Assembly: GCF_900109945.1 (NCBI RefSeq)
Contig: NZ_FOBX01000010.1
Coordinates: forward strand, 1 to 64,000
Origin: Bradyrhizobium sp. OK095
GTDB lineage: Bacteria > Pseudomonadota > Alphaproteobacteria > Rhizobiales > Xanthobacteraceae
Direction of reading: 5' to 3'
DNA: 64,000 nt
Both the position numbers and the translations under genes were made by a program. The notes under the pieces are model-generated. The model was not told the DNA's origin. It saw only the letters and a list, made by a program, of their open reading frames with translations, and did no database searches. Of this stretch, positions 1-7,405 are shown in pieces (position 1 is the first letter of the stretch; each line of letters opens with the position of its first letter).

Positions 1-128
1 TCGGAAACTGACGGTTCTTCCCTCTTGCTGCCACAGGTCATCCTCGGAATGCCTGTCACCGAGATTATCGTGTCTCACTCGAGGGGTGCAGTCCAGCACG
101 TCACCGTGATTTCAGCCCGGCCACACCA

Positions 129-881
129 TCATTGCTTCAACATCGCAATCGGATGATCGAGTGCGATATCGAGCGCACTGCTCACCCCCCTCGTGAGGAC
201 ATCCTGAATGCGTTGCCGGCCGAGATCGGCGTGCGAACGCCCCAAAGCATCTGCCTTGTCGGCATCCCTGGCCCTGATCGCCGCGACCATGGCGATGTGC
301 TCGGTCAGGATCGTGTTCATGTGCTTCTGATATGCAGCCTTCGAAGCAAAATGCTCGACGTCGTAGGCGAGATACGCAATCCGCAACGCGAGCGTCAGCA
401 GATGAAGATAGTTGCGTTCGATGAGCTTGTTGCCGCAGGCGGCGGCAATGAGCGCATGAAACCGCCAATTGCTCTCGTTCATCTCATCCGCGCGACCCGC
501 TGCTTCATGTTGTTCGAAGGCAATCCGCTCCGCTTCTATCTCCGCGAGGTGGGCTTCGGTTCGGCGTAACGCCGCCCACCTGTTGACGACCCGCTGCGCG
601 AGATCGAGCGCCTCGAGCATCTCCCGGACGTCATCCCAATTCAGACTCGCGACGCTTGCGCCGCGGTTCGGCAGCAGCACCACCAGCGATTCCGAGGCGA
701 GCCTGACGAGCGCTTCGTGCACGGGTGTTCGCGAGAGCCCCAGCCTTGCAGCCAGGACAGCTTCATCAAGCGGGGTCCCGGGTCGCAGGGTGAGGGAAAC
801 GATCTCGCGCCGGAGCGCCGTGTAGGCGAACTCGACGCCCTTCCCTTTACCCGGCGGCGGAGGTGGTCTGCTGGCCATCAT
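129..881 (-). CDS. GntR-family transcriptional regulator, FCD subfamily
   Basis: This is a DNA-binding repressor or activator of about 250 residues. Residues 17-80 form the N-terminal winged helix-turn-helix, with the GntR hallmarks RPGTPLDEAVLAARLGLSRTPV followed in part by the LxRL and LL turns. The rest is an all-helical FCD ligand domain that retains likely metal-binding positions (NWRFH near 143, EHIAM near 194, RSHADLGRQ near 216). It is divergent from the MFS-monooxygenase operon and so most probably controls that operon in response to its substrate. Length and architecture are normal for the family. The ligand cannot be read from sequence. The start is the first of two adjacent ATGs at 881/878. 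Confidence 0.93.
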   Translation of the reverse strand: MMASRPPPPPGKGKGVEFAYTALRREIVSLTLRPGTPLDEAVLAARLGLSRTPVHEALVRLASESLVVLLPNRGASVASLNWDDVREMLEALDLAQRVVNRWAALRRTEAHLAEIEAERIAFEQHEAAGRADEMNESNWRFHALIAAACGNKLIERNYLHLLTLALRIAYLAYDVEHFASKAAYQKHMNTILTEHIAMVAAIRARDADKADALGRSHADLGRQRIQDVLTRGVSSALDIALDHPIAMLKQ

Positions 882-908
882 GAAATATCTTGCCTTGCTT
901 TATACGCC

Positions 909-929
909 GTGCATAAACTGTGCATGCAC
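909..929. promoter_or_regulatory. Candidate GntR operator in the divergent promoter region
   Basis: The hexamer GTGCAT occurs at 909-914 and again at 920-925. The second copy is part of the perfect 10-bp palindrome GTGCATGCAC (920-929). The site lies 28-48 bases upstream of the regulator start and about 80 bases upstream of the MFS start, where an FCD-type regulator would be expected to bind both promoters. The function is inferred from position and symmetry only. Confidence 0.45.
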
Positions 930-1004
930 AACATCCTATCACGGGTGCCGCGCAATGCGAGGGCGACTGCCGGGCCGTTTTCGCGCAAGCAAAGGATCTC
1001 GTCC

Positions 1005-2396
1005 ATGAGCATCACTGCCCAAGGGCTCGTTGCCCGCATCGACCGGCTACCTCCCTCCCGTTTCCATATTCAAGTTCTTATCATTGCTGGGCTTTCACTG
1101 TTCTTCGATACGTTGGACACGGCCGTCACCGGCTTTGCTTTCGCAGCGTTTCGAACCGAGTGGAACCTCGGCCCGCTCGCTCTCGGCGTGACATCGGCGA
1201 TCGGACTCAGCGGCTATCTGCTTGGATCCCTTGTCGTCGGCTTCGTCGCCGACCGGTTCGGGCGCAAGGCCGTCATGACCTGGAGCCTCGGCCTCTACTC
1301 CCTGTTCTCCGCGTCCCGCGCGCTTTCCGGCGGCATCGAGGTCTTCTGCCTGCTGAACTTCTTCACATGGATCTTCGTGGGGATGGAGAGCTGCGTGGTG
1401 CCGCCCTATCTGGCGGAGTTGTGGCCCTCGCGGCTTCGCGGCCGCTTCAACGGCTGGATGATGGCCTTCTTCGCGGTCGGCATCGCTCTGTCCCCCATTT
1501 GGGCCCTCCTGCTGATCCCGACGGTCGGCTGGCGCTGGACGCTCGCGCTCACCTTCCCGTTCGCACTCCTGATCGGCCTGATGCGGACCTTCCTGCCGGA
1601 GAGCCCGCGATGGCTGATGAGTCAGGGCCGCACCGAGGAGGCTGAACGGATTGTCGCGTCAATCGAAGCGCGGGTCGCACGGTCAACCGGCGGGACTCTT
1701 CCACCTGTCGTTCCGGTCGCGGCGCCCGTCAACACCCGGCCGGTCAGCCGGCGCGAGATCATCGCCCCCGCCATCCTGCCGGTCACCCTCATGCTTTGGC
1801 TCGTGTGGTTCACCGAATACGGCGTCCTCTACACCTTCCAATCCGTGCTTCCGACGTTGCTCGCCATGGATGGTTTCTCCATCGTGCGATCGACCGAGTT
1901 CACCGTCGTGATCTTTTCGGGCTTCATCCCCGGCTATATTGGTGCGGGCTACTTCCTCGACCTGGTCGGCCGGAAATATTGGCTGATGATCTGCTTCGCC
2001 GGGATCGGGATCTCGAGCACGCTGTTTGGCCTTGCGAACACGCCCGCCACGATCATGGCCTGTGCATGGTTCACCGCCTTCTTCCTCGGCAACGGCTCGA
2101 CCTGCATCTACACCTACACACCTGAGCTCTATCCGACCGAAATTCGGACGACGGCGATGGGAATGGCCTCGGCCTGGGGACGCGTTGGCGGCATCCTCTT
2201 GCTGCTGGCGTTCGGGATCTTCGCCGTGCTGCACGGGCGGCTCGCACTCTTCCTGGTGAGCGACGGCCTGCTGATCGCGAGCATCATCGTGGTGGCGCTG
2301 GTTGGCCCCAACACGAAGGGCAAGACGCTCGAGGCAACGTCGTCTGCGCGCGACGTTGCCGCACCGGCAAACGCCGTTGAGGCACCGGCCGAATGA
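1005..2396 (+). CDS. MFS transporter, sugar/aromatic-acid:H+ symporter type
   Basis: This inner-membrane permease of 463 residues should have about 12 membrane segments. It has the MFS motif A between helices 2 and 3 (GFVADRFGRKAVM) and the sugar-porter-like motif LPESPRWL at the end of helix 6, followed by the usual central cytoplasmic loop. The ATG at 1005 is chosen because AAAGGA sits 9 bases upstream and the protein then begins as aromatic-acid symporters do, with an FDTLDT motif in helix 1. Longer upstream starts would read through the GntR promoter. Its stop overlaps the monooxygenase start (ATGA), so the two are translationally coupled. Uptake of the monooxygenase substrate is the likely job; the substrate is unknown. 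Confidence 0.92.
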   Translation: MSITAQGLVARIDRLPPSRFHIQVLIIAGLSLFFDTLDTAVTGFAFAAFRTEWNLGPLALGVTSAIGLSGYLLGSLVVGFVADRFGRKAVMTWSLGLYSLFSASRALSGGIEVFCLLNFFTWIFVGMESCVVPPYLAELWPSRLRGRFNGWMMAFFAVGIALSPIWALLLIPTVGWRWTLALTFPFALLIGLMRTFLPESPRWLMSQGRTEEAERIVASIEARVARSTGGTLPPVVPVAAPVNTRPVSRREIIAPAILPVTLMLWLVWFTEYGVLYTFQSVLPTLLAMDGFSIVRSTEFTVVIFSGFIPGYIGAGYFLDLVGRKYWLMICFAGIGISSTLFGLANTPATIMACAWFTAFFLGNGSTCIYTYTPELYPTEIRTTAMGMASAWGRVGGILLLLAFGIFAVLHGRLALFLVSDGLLIASIIVVALVGPNTKGKTLEATSSARDVAAPANAVEAPAE

Positions 2397-3502
2397 CGCG
2401 GACAGCAATGATTGCCGGGGCCGGCTATGCCGGCCTCGCAGCGGCCGCCGTGCTCGCACGCGCAGGATGGCGCGTCTCCGTGTACGAGGCCGATCCCGAG
2501 CCAAGAAGCGTCGGCGCCGGTCTCTATGTCCACGGCTTCGTCCATGCCGCCCTTCGCAAGACTGGTGCCTACGACGATTTCATGACTGGGGCTTTCAAGC
2601 CTGCCGCGCATTGCGTCTACATCGACGGCGCGCGGCAATCGAATGCATCCACGGACGGAAATATCGTCACGACGACGCGGGCGCTGCTTCATGTCGCGCT
2701 GATCAATGCGGCGAGGCGCGCCGGCGTCGGCATCGTCGGCGGATCGAGGGCCGTTGCGGCAGATCCGAGTGGCGTGCTGATCCTCGCAGACGGCACGCGG
2801 CTCGAAGCCGATCTGGTCATCGCCGCCGACGGCGTGAGATCGACGATCGCACAAGCTCTGGAGATTCCGATCACGCGCGTCCCACACCAGGACGGCATCA
2901 CGCGGATTCTTCTCGATCGCGGCGGACTGCGCGACGACAAATGGAACAGCATTCACGACTACTATGATTACCGGGGACGTCCGTTGCGGGTGCTCTACAC
3001 GCCGTGCGGCCCGGATGCTTTCTATTTCTGCCTGATGGCGCCGATCACCGATATCGAGGCGACGTCCGTTCCAATTGCCGGTGCGCTTTGGACCGCGAGA
3101 TTTCCTGATCTCGCGCCGACATTGCGGCGGGTTGGCAGCGCAGGCCGCCACGACCGCTACGCAACAACGACGCTTTCGACCTGGTCGAGCGGACGCGCGG
3201 CGATCGTCGGCGATGCGGCCCATGCGATGCCCTCGAGCCTGGGGCAAGGTGCCGGCGTCAGCATCGTCAACGCCGTCGCGCTCGCGGCGGCCGTTGCCCA
3301 CGCTGACGACATCGATGCCGCGCTTGGCGACTGGGAAGTCGCGATGCGCCCGATGGTCGAGGGGTGGCAGCGCCGGGTCGAGGACGTCGCCAGCCAACGC
3401 AGCCTCAGTCGCGCCGTTCGCCCGTCCGAGCAGCGGCTCGTCGAGCTCTCGTCCGAGGATTCGGATCGCAAACACGCCGGACAAGAAGGGACCAACGCAT
3501 GA
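2393..3502 (+). CDS. FAD-dependent aromatic-ring monooxygenase (class A)
   Basis: This is a 369-residue flavoprotein of the PHBH/salicylate hydroxylase group. The N-terminal Rossmann motif GAGYAGLAAAAVLARAG is near residue 7. The DG motif (LVIAADGVRSTI) is near residue 145 and the GD motif (GDAAHAMPSSLGQGAG) near 272. These three motifs define single-component NAD(P)H-dependent hydroxylases. The gene overlaps the MFS gene by 4 bases at its start and the HD-domain gene by 4 bases at its end. This points to one operon under the divergent GntR regulator. The substrate is probably an aromatic or heteroaromatic acid imported by the neighbouring permease (inference). Confidence 0.9.
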   Translation: MTRTAMIAGAGYAGLAAAAVLARAGWRVSVYEADPEPRSVGAGLYVHGFVHAALRKTGAYDDFMTGAFKPAAHCVYIDGARQSNASTDGNIVTTTRALLHVALINAARRAGVGIVGGSRAVAADPSGVLILADGTRLEADLVIAADGVRSTIAQALEIPITRVPHQDGITRILLDRGGLRDDKWNSIHDYYDYRGRPLRVLYTPCGPDAFYFCLMAPITDIEATSVPIAGALWTARFPDLAPTLRRVGSAGRHDRYATTTLSTWSSGRAAIVGDAAHAMPSSLGQGAGVSIVNAVALAAAVAHADDIDAALGDWEVAMRPMVEGWQRRVEDVASQRSLSRAVRPSEQRLVELSSEDSDRKHAGQEGTNA

Positions 3503-4026
3503 CACTCGTTCCAAGCGAATCCTGGTACACTGACATCGTCGCCGCCGTGGACCAGCAACAAGCCGGTATCAAGGATCATCTCGGTCGGCCCTGGGCGCAG
3601 CATTTCGAGCGCGTGGCGCTCCGCCTCATCTTCCGCAAACCGGACGCAACCCGCGCCCATATCGAATCGGCCCTGCTGCACGATGCGATGATGGAGCGCG
3701 GCGGCGGACGCGAGATGCTCGATACCCTCGGGGTCAGCCGGGAAGCCCGCGAGATCATCGAGATCCAGACGCCCCCTCCGAACGCGGATTATTACCGCCG
3801 CTTCCAGGATGTCGGCCCCGCCGAATGCGCGATCTATCTCGACTACATCCGCAAGCTCTGCGCCTCCGGCAATCAGGCCGCGATCCAGATGAAGCTCGCC
3901 GACATCACCGACACCATCGAGGCCTGCCGTACCGGACGCACGCCCCTGCTGATCGACCAGTTCGTCAATCGTTACGAGCCGAGCCGGAAACTGCTCGAGC
4001 AGGCGCTGGGATCGGAGTTGGGTTAG
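3499..4026 (+). CDS. Small HD-domain-like phosphohydrolase family protein
   Basis: This 175-residue protein is the third gene of the catabolic operon and starts at the ATGA overlap with the monooxygenase. Two segments resemble the HD hydrolase core of RelA/SpoT-type proteins: ALLHDAMMERGGG near residue 55 (the HD pair) and AIQMKLADITDTIEAC near residue 125 (the second Asp of the metal site). The synthetase and regulatory domains of RelA/SpoT are absent, so it is a stand-alone HD protein. The fold assignment is by motif only. The link to the catabolic genes is genomic, not biochemical, and the substrate is unknown. Confidence 0.6.
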   Translation: MTLVPSESWYTDIVAAVDQQQAGIKDHLGRPWAQHFERVALRLIFRKPDATRAHIESALLHDAMMERGGGREMLDTLGVSREAREIIEIQTPPPNADYYRRFQDVGPAECAIYLDYIRKLCASGNQAAIQMKLADITDTIEACRTGRTPLLIDQFVNRYEPSRKLLEQALGSELG

Positions 4027-4263
4027 CGGGGTGATGTGGCTGGCAGGATGACATCATGCCACTGTTTTGCCCGACGCGTCAACTGAATTTCGGAAAAACA
4101 TCATCCGCCAATGACTTCGCTACTGTGCATGGGGTTGTTTTCGAAATTCTTGTCGCAATCGGTCGCCGCAGCAGCCGGCAGGCATCGATCGCACGCATGC
4201 GTCACCGACGGCCGCAGGCTCCACGCCCCCGGTCCATCCACCCGACAGATGATTTGGAAAAAT

Positions 4264-4308
4264 TGGTCGGAGCGAGAGGATTTGAACCTCCGACCCCTAG
4301 TCTCCCAG
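4264..4308. repeat. attL: 45-bp direct repeat of the tRNA-Pro 3' half
   Basis: This is identical to 43395-43439. It covers the encoded CCA end, the acceptor 3' strand, T arm, variable region and anticodon 3' strand up to the anticodon loop of tRNA-Pro on the minus strand. Left of it (4027-4263) is the original chromosomal sequence that lay downstream of the tRNA. That stretch carries no convincing gene. Right of it begins phage DNA. Confidence 0.95.
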
Positions 4309-4342
4309 GCGAGGGGCTACCATTGTTTTTGCTCGCCTTTTT
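4308..4342 (+). terminator. Intrinsic terminator just inside attL
   Basis: A GGCGAG/CTCGCC stem (4308-4313 with 4332-4337) is followed directly by TTTTTA. It sits at the phage-chromosome border and would insulate the prophage left end from rightward chromosomal transcription. It was identified by eye and no folding energy was calculated. Confidence 0.5.
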
Positions 4343-4343
4343 A

Positions 4344-4404
4344 TGGCAAAGGGCAAATTTAACGGGCGCTGAATCCACTTGCCTTTCGATTTAGCATGGC
4401 AAAG
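4344..4404. promoter_or_regulatory. Candidate integrase arm-type sites, left end
   Basis: The octamer TGGCAAAG occurs at 4344-4351 and 4397-4404, within 100 bases of attL. The same octamer occurs twice near the right end (43321-43328 and 43332-43339). Repeats of this kind flanking the core are typical of arm-type binding sites for tyrosine recombinases. The assignment is by symmetry of position only. Confidence 0.4.
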
Positions 4405-4414
4405 ATTTCGTGGC

Positions 4415-4645
4415 ATGCCAAATGATCCTATTCCGGGCAATGACCCGAACGAAGCCTATGACCTGGTTCATATGAAGGTTGAGCCGCACGGGCTGCCGGC
4501 CGACTGGTGGACGGCACAATGTAATGGCATCCCTGTGAGACATTTTTCCCCGGTGGCCCTCCCAGACGCGGAACGCTATTGCTCCGATCCGGAGTACCGG
4601 CAAAGCCTCGTCAAAAAGAAGCTTTGGGAACGTGGCGGCCGCTGA
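4415..4645 (+). CDS. Hypothetical prophage protein
   Basis: This is a 76-residue acidic protein beginning MPNDPIPGNDPNEAYDLV. An in-frame TTG at 4379 would extend it to 88 residues. The ATG at 4415 is preferred because the longer form would overlap a candidate integrase site. I recognise no domain. It pairs with the next small plus-strand gene 15 bases downstream, at the far left end of the prophage beyond the lysis genes. End-of-genome genes of this kind are often expressed from their own promoter. Confidence 0.5.
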   Translation: MPNDPIPGNDPNEAYDLVHMKVEPHGLPADWWTAQCNGIPVRHFSPVALPDAERYCSDPEYRQSLVKKKLWERGGR

Positions 4646-4660
4646 AACGGAGATCCGGGA

Positions 4661-4867
4661 GTGATTGTTATCCCGCCCGAGGCCGCCAAGGCGTTCATGA
4701 ACGACTTGCGCGCCTATCACGTCACGAAGGACAAGGACAAACGGACGGCGCTAGCCGCACGCCAGGCTGAGGAGCTGACAAGGCAGACACGGACCCGCGT
4801 GACGTTGGCCGAAGTCCGAGAGCTATTCCAGCTCATGAAGAGGGATGCCAATTTTGATGGTTCGTAG
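4661..4867 (+). CDS. Small hypothetical prophage protein
   Basis: This 68-residue, strongly charged and probably helical protein starts at GTG 4661. GGAGA lies 10 bases upstream, which supports that start. It is rich in Lys, Arg and Glu and may be a small nucleic-acid or protein-binding factor, but no family is recognised. It follows the preceding small gene closely and probably shares its transcript. Confidence 0.5.
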   Translation: MIVIPPEAAKAFMNDLRAYHVTKDKDKRTALAARQAEELTRQTRTRVTLAEVRELFQLMKRDANFDGS

Positions 4868-5164
4868 AGGCAACTTGGTGGTGCCTAACACCTAGACAGA
4901 CGTCAGCAAAACGCCCACAATCCCCCTGTTCGGCGAAAAGCCGCCCTCGGTGGCTCGAGGACGGCTATCAATTCGCTGAACTGGCGGGTGGTCCCGCTAC
5001 CAAGCCCCTGATTCGGGCCAACCGGAAGGATGGTGGTGCTTAGTGTGGAATAACCGCACGAGAAGAGCGTAACTCTGCTGCCGCTTCGGGAAACCGGAGC
5101 GGCAGTTGCGTTTCAGGCGTGTGGTTTTTTCCACTTAGCGACCTTATTACGCTTGGCAACCTTG
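4868..5164. other. Intergenic stretch with two hairpins
   Basis: About 300 bases hold no convincing gene between the small plus-strand genes and the converging lysis operon. They contain two inverted repeats. One is at 4940-4964 (GCCG-CCTCG arms with one mismatch). The other is at 5078-5105, a 12-bp arm around a GAAA tetraloop. A convergent terminator region is the simplest reading; a small RNA cannot be excluded. Confidence 0.5.
5078..5105 (+). terminator. Strong hairpin between convergent phage transcripts
   Basis: CTGCCGCTTCGG pairs with CCGGAGCGGCAG (one G-U pair) around a GAAA tetraloop. On the plus strand it is followed by TTGCGTTT, a weak U-tract. It lies between the plus-strand genes ending at 4867 and the minus-strand lysis genes ending at 5165, so it may act in both directions. 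Confidence 0.5.
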
Positions 5165-5317
5165 TCAACAAATTTGGGGAAAAAACTCCCCGAACGCGAT
5201 GCCCCCCCAACAAGCGTAGGGATCGGTCGCCGGCCGATGGCGCTGGATGTAGATCGCCTCGCAGGCCGCGTAGAGCGTCACAAGGATCGCGACCGACAGC
5301 AGCAACGGCTTCAACAT
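5165..5317 (-). CDS. Small membrane protein, last gene of lysis operon
   Basis: This protein of 50 residues begins MLKPLLLSVAILVTLYAACEA. That gives one N-terminal membrane helix or uncleaved signal followed by a short polar tail containing two Cys. The ATG at 5317 lies 9 bases after the stop of the preceding membrane protein. It is likely co-transcribed with the spanin and endolysin genes and may modulate lysis or sit in the inner membrane. No family is recognised. Confidence 0.55.
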   Translation of the reverse strand: MLKPLLLSVAILVTLYAACEAIYIQRHRPATDPYACWGGIAFGEFFPQIC

Positions 5318-5325
5318 GCAGCGCC

Positions 5326-5670
5326 TCAGTGCCCCGGAGGGGCGTTCAGGTAGTGGCTTGCGAGGAGCGCGAGGCCGGCGACAACGCCGCCCGAGACGGC
5401 CGCCCATGCCGCGCCGATGAAATGTCCGACACCAGCGCCGCGCTGGTGTGCAATTTCGTGCTTGTCAACGAGCGGTGCGATACGATCGACTTCGGCGGCC
5501 TTGAGCGCGAGAGCTTCGAGCCGCGCGTAAATCTCGCTCCGGCCGGTGCTGGCGCGCCCCTGCTCCGCCAGGATCGCCGTGGTTTGCGCACCGAGCGCGC
5601 CGAGCTGGTTTTGCACCTCACCCAGCTTGTTCAGAATTTGAAACGTGATGGCGTTGTCACCGTCCGACAT
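5326..5670 (-). CDS. Coiled-coil membrane protein of the lysis cassette (DUF1515-like)
   Basis: The protein has 114 residues and starts MSDGDNAITFQ at an ATGA overlap with the outer spanin stop. The first 80 residues are a predicted helical segment (LNKLGEVQNQLGALGAQ onward). Near residue 85-108 is one hydrophobic segment (FIGAAWAAVSGGVVAGLALLA) consistent with a C-terminal membrane anchor. The layout resembles small rhizobial phage proteins of the DUF1515 type found next to lysis genes. That match is from memory and not verified. Confidence 0.6.
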   Translation of the reverse strand: MSDGDNAITFQILNKLGEVQNQLGALGAQTTAILAEQGRASTGRSEIYARLEALALKAAEVDRIAPLVDKHEIAHQRGAGVGHFIGAAWAAVSGGVVAGLALLASHYLNAPPGH

Positions 5671-6008
5671 CAGCGCGACCCATAGTCGCGTCGGACGGTC
5701 TCGAACCACCCGAGCGAAGCGCCGGCCCGCTGGCGGAGAGCCTTGTCATCGCTCACCGTCAGTCGAAGCATGGCCCGCGTATCTTTGCCCTTGCAGCCCT
5801 TCACCCCGTACCAGGGGAAATGACAGGTGGCATCGAGATACGGCACCGGGGGCGCCTTCATGATGCTAGCGGGAGCCGGCGGAAGGTCGCGCTGCGGCGT
5901 TGACGGCATTTCCGGGGCGTGAGCGCACGCCGCCAAAAGGATCGAAGGCGCAAGCGCTGTCAGCTTCCAGAGCTTCGATATAGGCCGCATCGTCTTGGTG
6001 CCGCGCAT
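5670..6008 (-). CDS. Outer-membrane spanin lipoprotein (Rz1-like), nested in the inner spanin gene
   Basis: This 112-residue protein has a lipoprotein signal ending in the lipobox ILLAAC, so the mature protein would be acylated at that Cys. A Pro-rich stretch follows, as in Rz1 proteins. Its 5' part overlaps the 3' end of the inner spanin gene in another reading frame (5866-6008), the classic nested Rz/Rz1 arrangement. A second ATG at 5990 would shorten the N-region without touching the lipobox. Together with the inner spanin it should fuse the inner and outer membranes as the last lysis step. Confidence 0.75.
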   Translation of the reverse strand: MRGTKTMRPISKLWKLTALAPSILLAACAHAPEMPSTPQRDLPPAPASIMKAPPVPYLDATCHFPWYGVKGCKGKDTRAMLRLTVSDDKALRQRAGASLGWFETVRRDYGSR

Positions 6009-6324
6009 CCGTGTCCGCCTCAATGCGATTTGCTCGCATGGCTGCATCCGTGGCCGATTTGCCCGCTATTGCAATGTCAGCCTCACGCGCCGCTAAGGTT
6101 GCGCGTAGCTTTTCCATGCTTTCCCGTTCGTCAGACGTTCGGAACCCCATCAAGAAGGAAACGGCGATCAGAACCAACACCGCGACCAAGCGCGCGACCG
6201 GGACATAAGCCCCGATCGCCGGAACGTACTTGAGCAGCGGAAACCAGCCGACTACAGCCGCGGCCGCGAGCAGCAGCCCGAGCAGCGAGAGGACGAGATC
6301 CGACGCCATGATGTCCCAAATCAT
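5866..6324 (-). CDS. Inner-membrane spanin (Rz-like)
   Basis: The protein has 152 residues, starting MIWDIMASD at an ATGA overlap with the endolysin stop. It has two hydrophobic segments in the first 60 residues. A long helical, charged periplasmic domain follows (ESMEKLRATLAAREADIAIAG onward) that looks like the coiled coil of i-spanins. Most i-spanins have a single N-terminal helix, so the second hydrophobic segment is a slight departure. The outer spanin gene is embedded in its 3' end. Confidence 0.68.
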   Translation of the reverse strand: MIWDIMASDLVLSLLGLLLAAAAVVGWFPLLKYVPAIGAYVPVARLVAVLVLIAVSFLMGFRTSDERESMEKLRATLAAREADIAIAGKSATDAAMRANRIEADTDARHQDDAAYIEALEADSACAFDPFGGVRSRPGNAVNAAARPSAGSR

Positions 6325-7019
6325 TTCGTCACCTCGCAGATGAAGATCCAGCAGCGAAGCCGCGCGAGCAGCGCCTTCCACCACGGCACCGGCGGAGGCT
6401 CGGCCTTGGCTATCGGCGCAAGAGGTGTCGAGGGTGGGTTCGACACCCCCACTGGAGCGGGAGCCTGCTGCGGCGCATGCGAGGGTTCGGCCACAATGAC
6501 GGGCTTGGGCGGCTTATCGATGCCAGCGATGCACTTGTCAGCATCTTTATTGCGGCGATTGATGAGGCCTGGCTGAACCACAAGCGGACCTCCGGGGCCA
6601 TGCGGATGCGAGCCTATGCGCCAGCCACGCATAGCGTTGCAGCCGCCGCGGAAGTCGCCCGCATTCCATCGGCGCACCATCGGGGACGCACACACCGCAC
6701 CCGATCCTGCGTTCATGGCGGTGGACATAGCCATGGCTGCGGCGCTGTCCGGAAGCTGGACGTGAATGCATTCATCCAGGTGGCGGCCATAGTCCTCCCG
6801 CAGATGCTTCTCCAACAGATCCGACCAATATTTTTCGTCGTGGGTCTCACCCATCTTCACGCCGACTGTCTCACCATAACCGCCGGTCGGAAGGTTGTTG
6901 GCGAGCTTGTCGCCCTTCACTGTGGGCCAGTAGCCCTCCGACTTCTTGATGGCCGGCAGGGCAATCGCCATGGCGCCGGCCGTCACAACCGTGACGGCGG
7001 TTTTTGCCTTGTTACCCAT
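6321..7019 (-). CDS. GH24 lysozyme-type endolysin, probably SAR-type
   Basis: This is a 232-residue muramidase. The N-terminal segment (residues 5-24, rich in Ala, Thr and Val) is weakly hydrophobic, as in signal-arrest-release endolysins. It is followed at once by the catalytic region: Glu28 in KKSEGY, Asp37, then Thr45 in TGGYGE. This matches the T4-lysozyme E-8aa-D-T pattern, with 7 rather than 5 residues before Thr. A Pro-rich linker (about 165-210) and a terminal segment WWKALLARLRCWIFIC follow, which is unusual for the family. It degrades peptidoglycan at the end of infection. Confidence 0.85.
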   Translation of the reverse strand: MGNKAKTAVTVVTAGAMAIALPAIKKSEGYWPTVKGDKLANNLPTGGYGETVGVKMGETHDEKYWSDLLEKHLREDYGRHLDECIHVQLPDSAAAMAMSTAMNAGSGAVCASPMVRRWNAGDFRGGCNAMRGWRIGSHPHGPGGPLVVQPGLINRRNKDADKCIAGIDKPPKPVIVAEPSHAPQQAPAPVGVSNPPSTPLAPIAKAEPPPVPWWKALLARLRCWIFICEVTK

Positions 7020-7224
7020 TGGGCGCCTCCTGCTTTGCCAGGCGCGCCAACGGAAGGATAACCAGGTTCACCACCACGCAAAGGACGAGCAGGAAATACG
7101 GGTTCAGCACCTCGCCGAAGCCAGCGATCGCCGTTGCGACGCCGGTGAACACCGCGAACCCGATGGAAAAGCGAATGCTCCAGAGCCGGTGCAATTCGCT
7201 TCCCCAATTGTCGATAAATTTCAT
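7012..7224 (-). CDS. Holin-like small membrane protein
   Basis: The 70-residue protein has two predicted membrane helices (about residues 20-38 and 42-60) and a basic C-terminus (LARLAKQ). It lies directly upstream of the endolysin and overlaps its start by 8 bases. Size, topology and position are those of a class II holin. The ATG at 7224, with a GAGG-rich ribosome site, is preferred to the GTG at 7233. It would be the first gene of the lysis cassette. Confidence 0.7.
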   Translation of the reverse strand: MKFIDNWGSELHRLWSIRFSIGFAVFTGVATAIAGFGEVLNPYFLLVLCVVVNLVILPLARLAKQEAPNG

Positions 7225-7405
7225 GCCCCTCACCTCTCAGGATGGAGGGGATATCCGCGCGTGATTTGGCCGGGCGCGCAACGAGGCGACGCAGGTAGCG
7301 CGCGGCTTATGCTTCCTTTCCAGTTGGCCAAACGTCGAATGTCGAAGCGTTGCTCGATCGTTTCTGCATATTGCACGATCTGCGGTTGTAAGGCATTGTC
7401 GCCAG

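Noticed and set aside
4056..4394. Plus-strand frame crossing attL
   Set aside because: It reads through the tRNA-derived repeat and the phage-host junction, so it cannot be an original gene.
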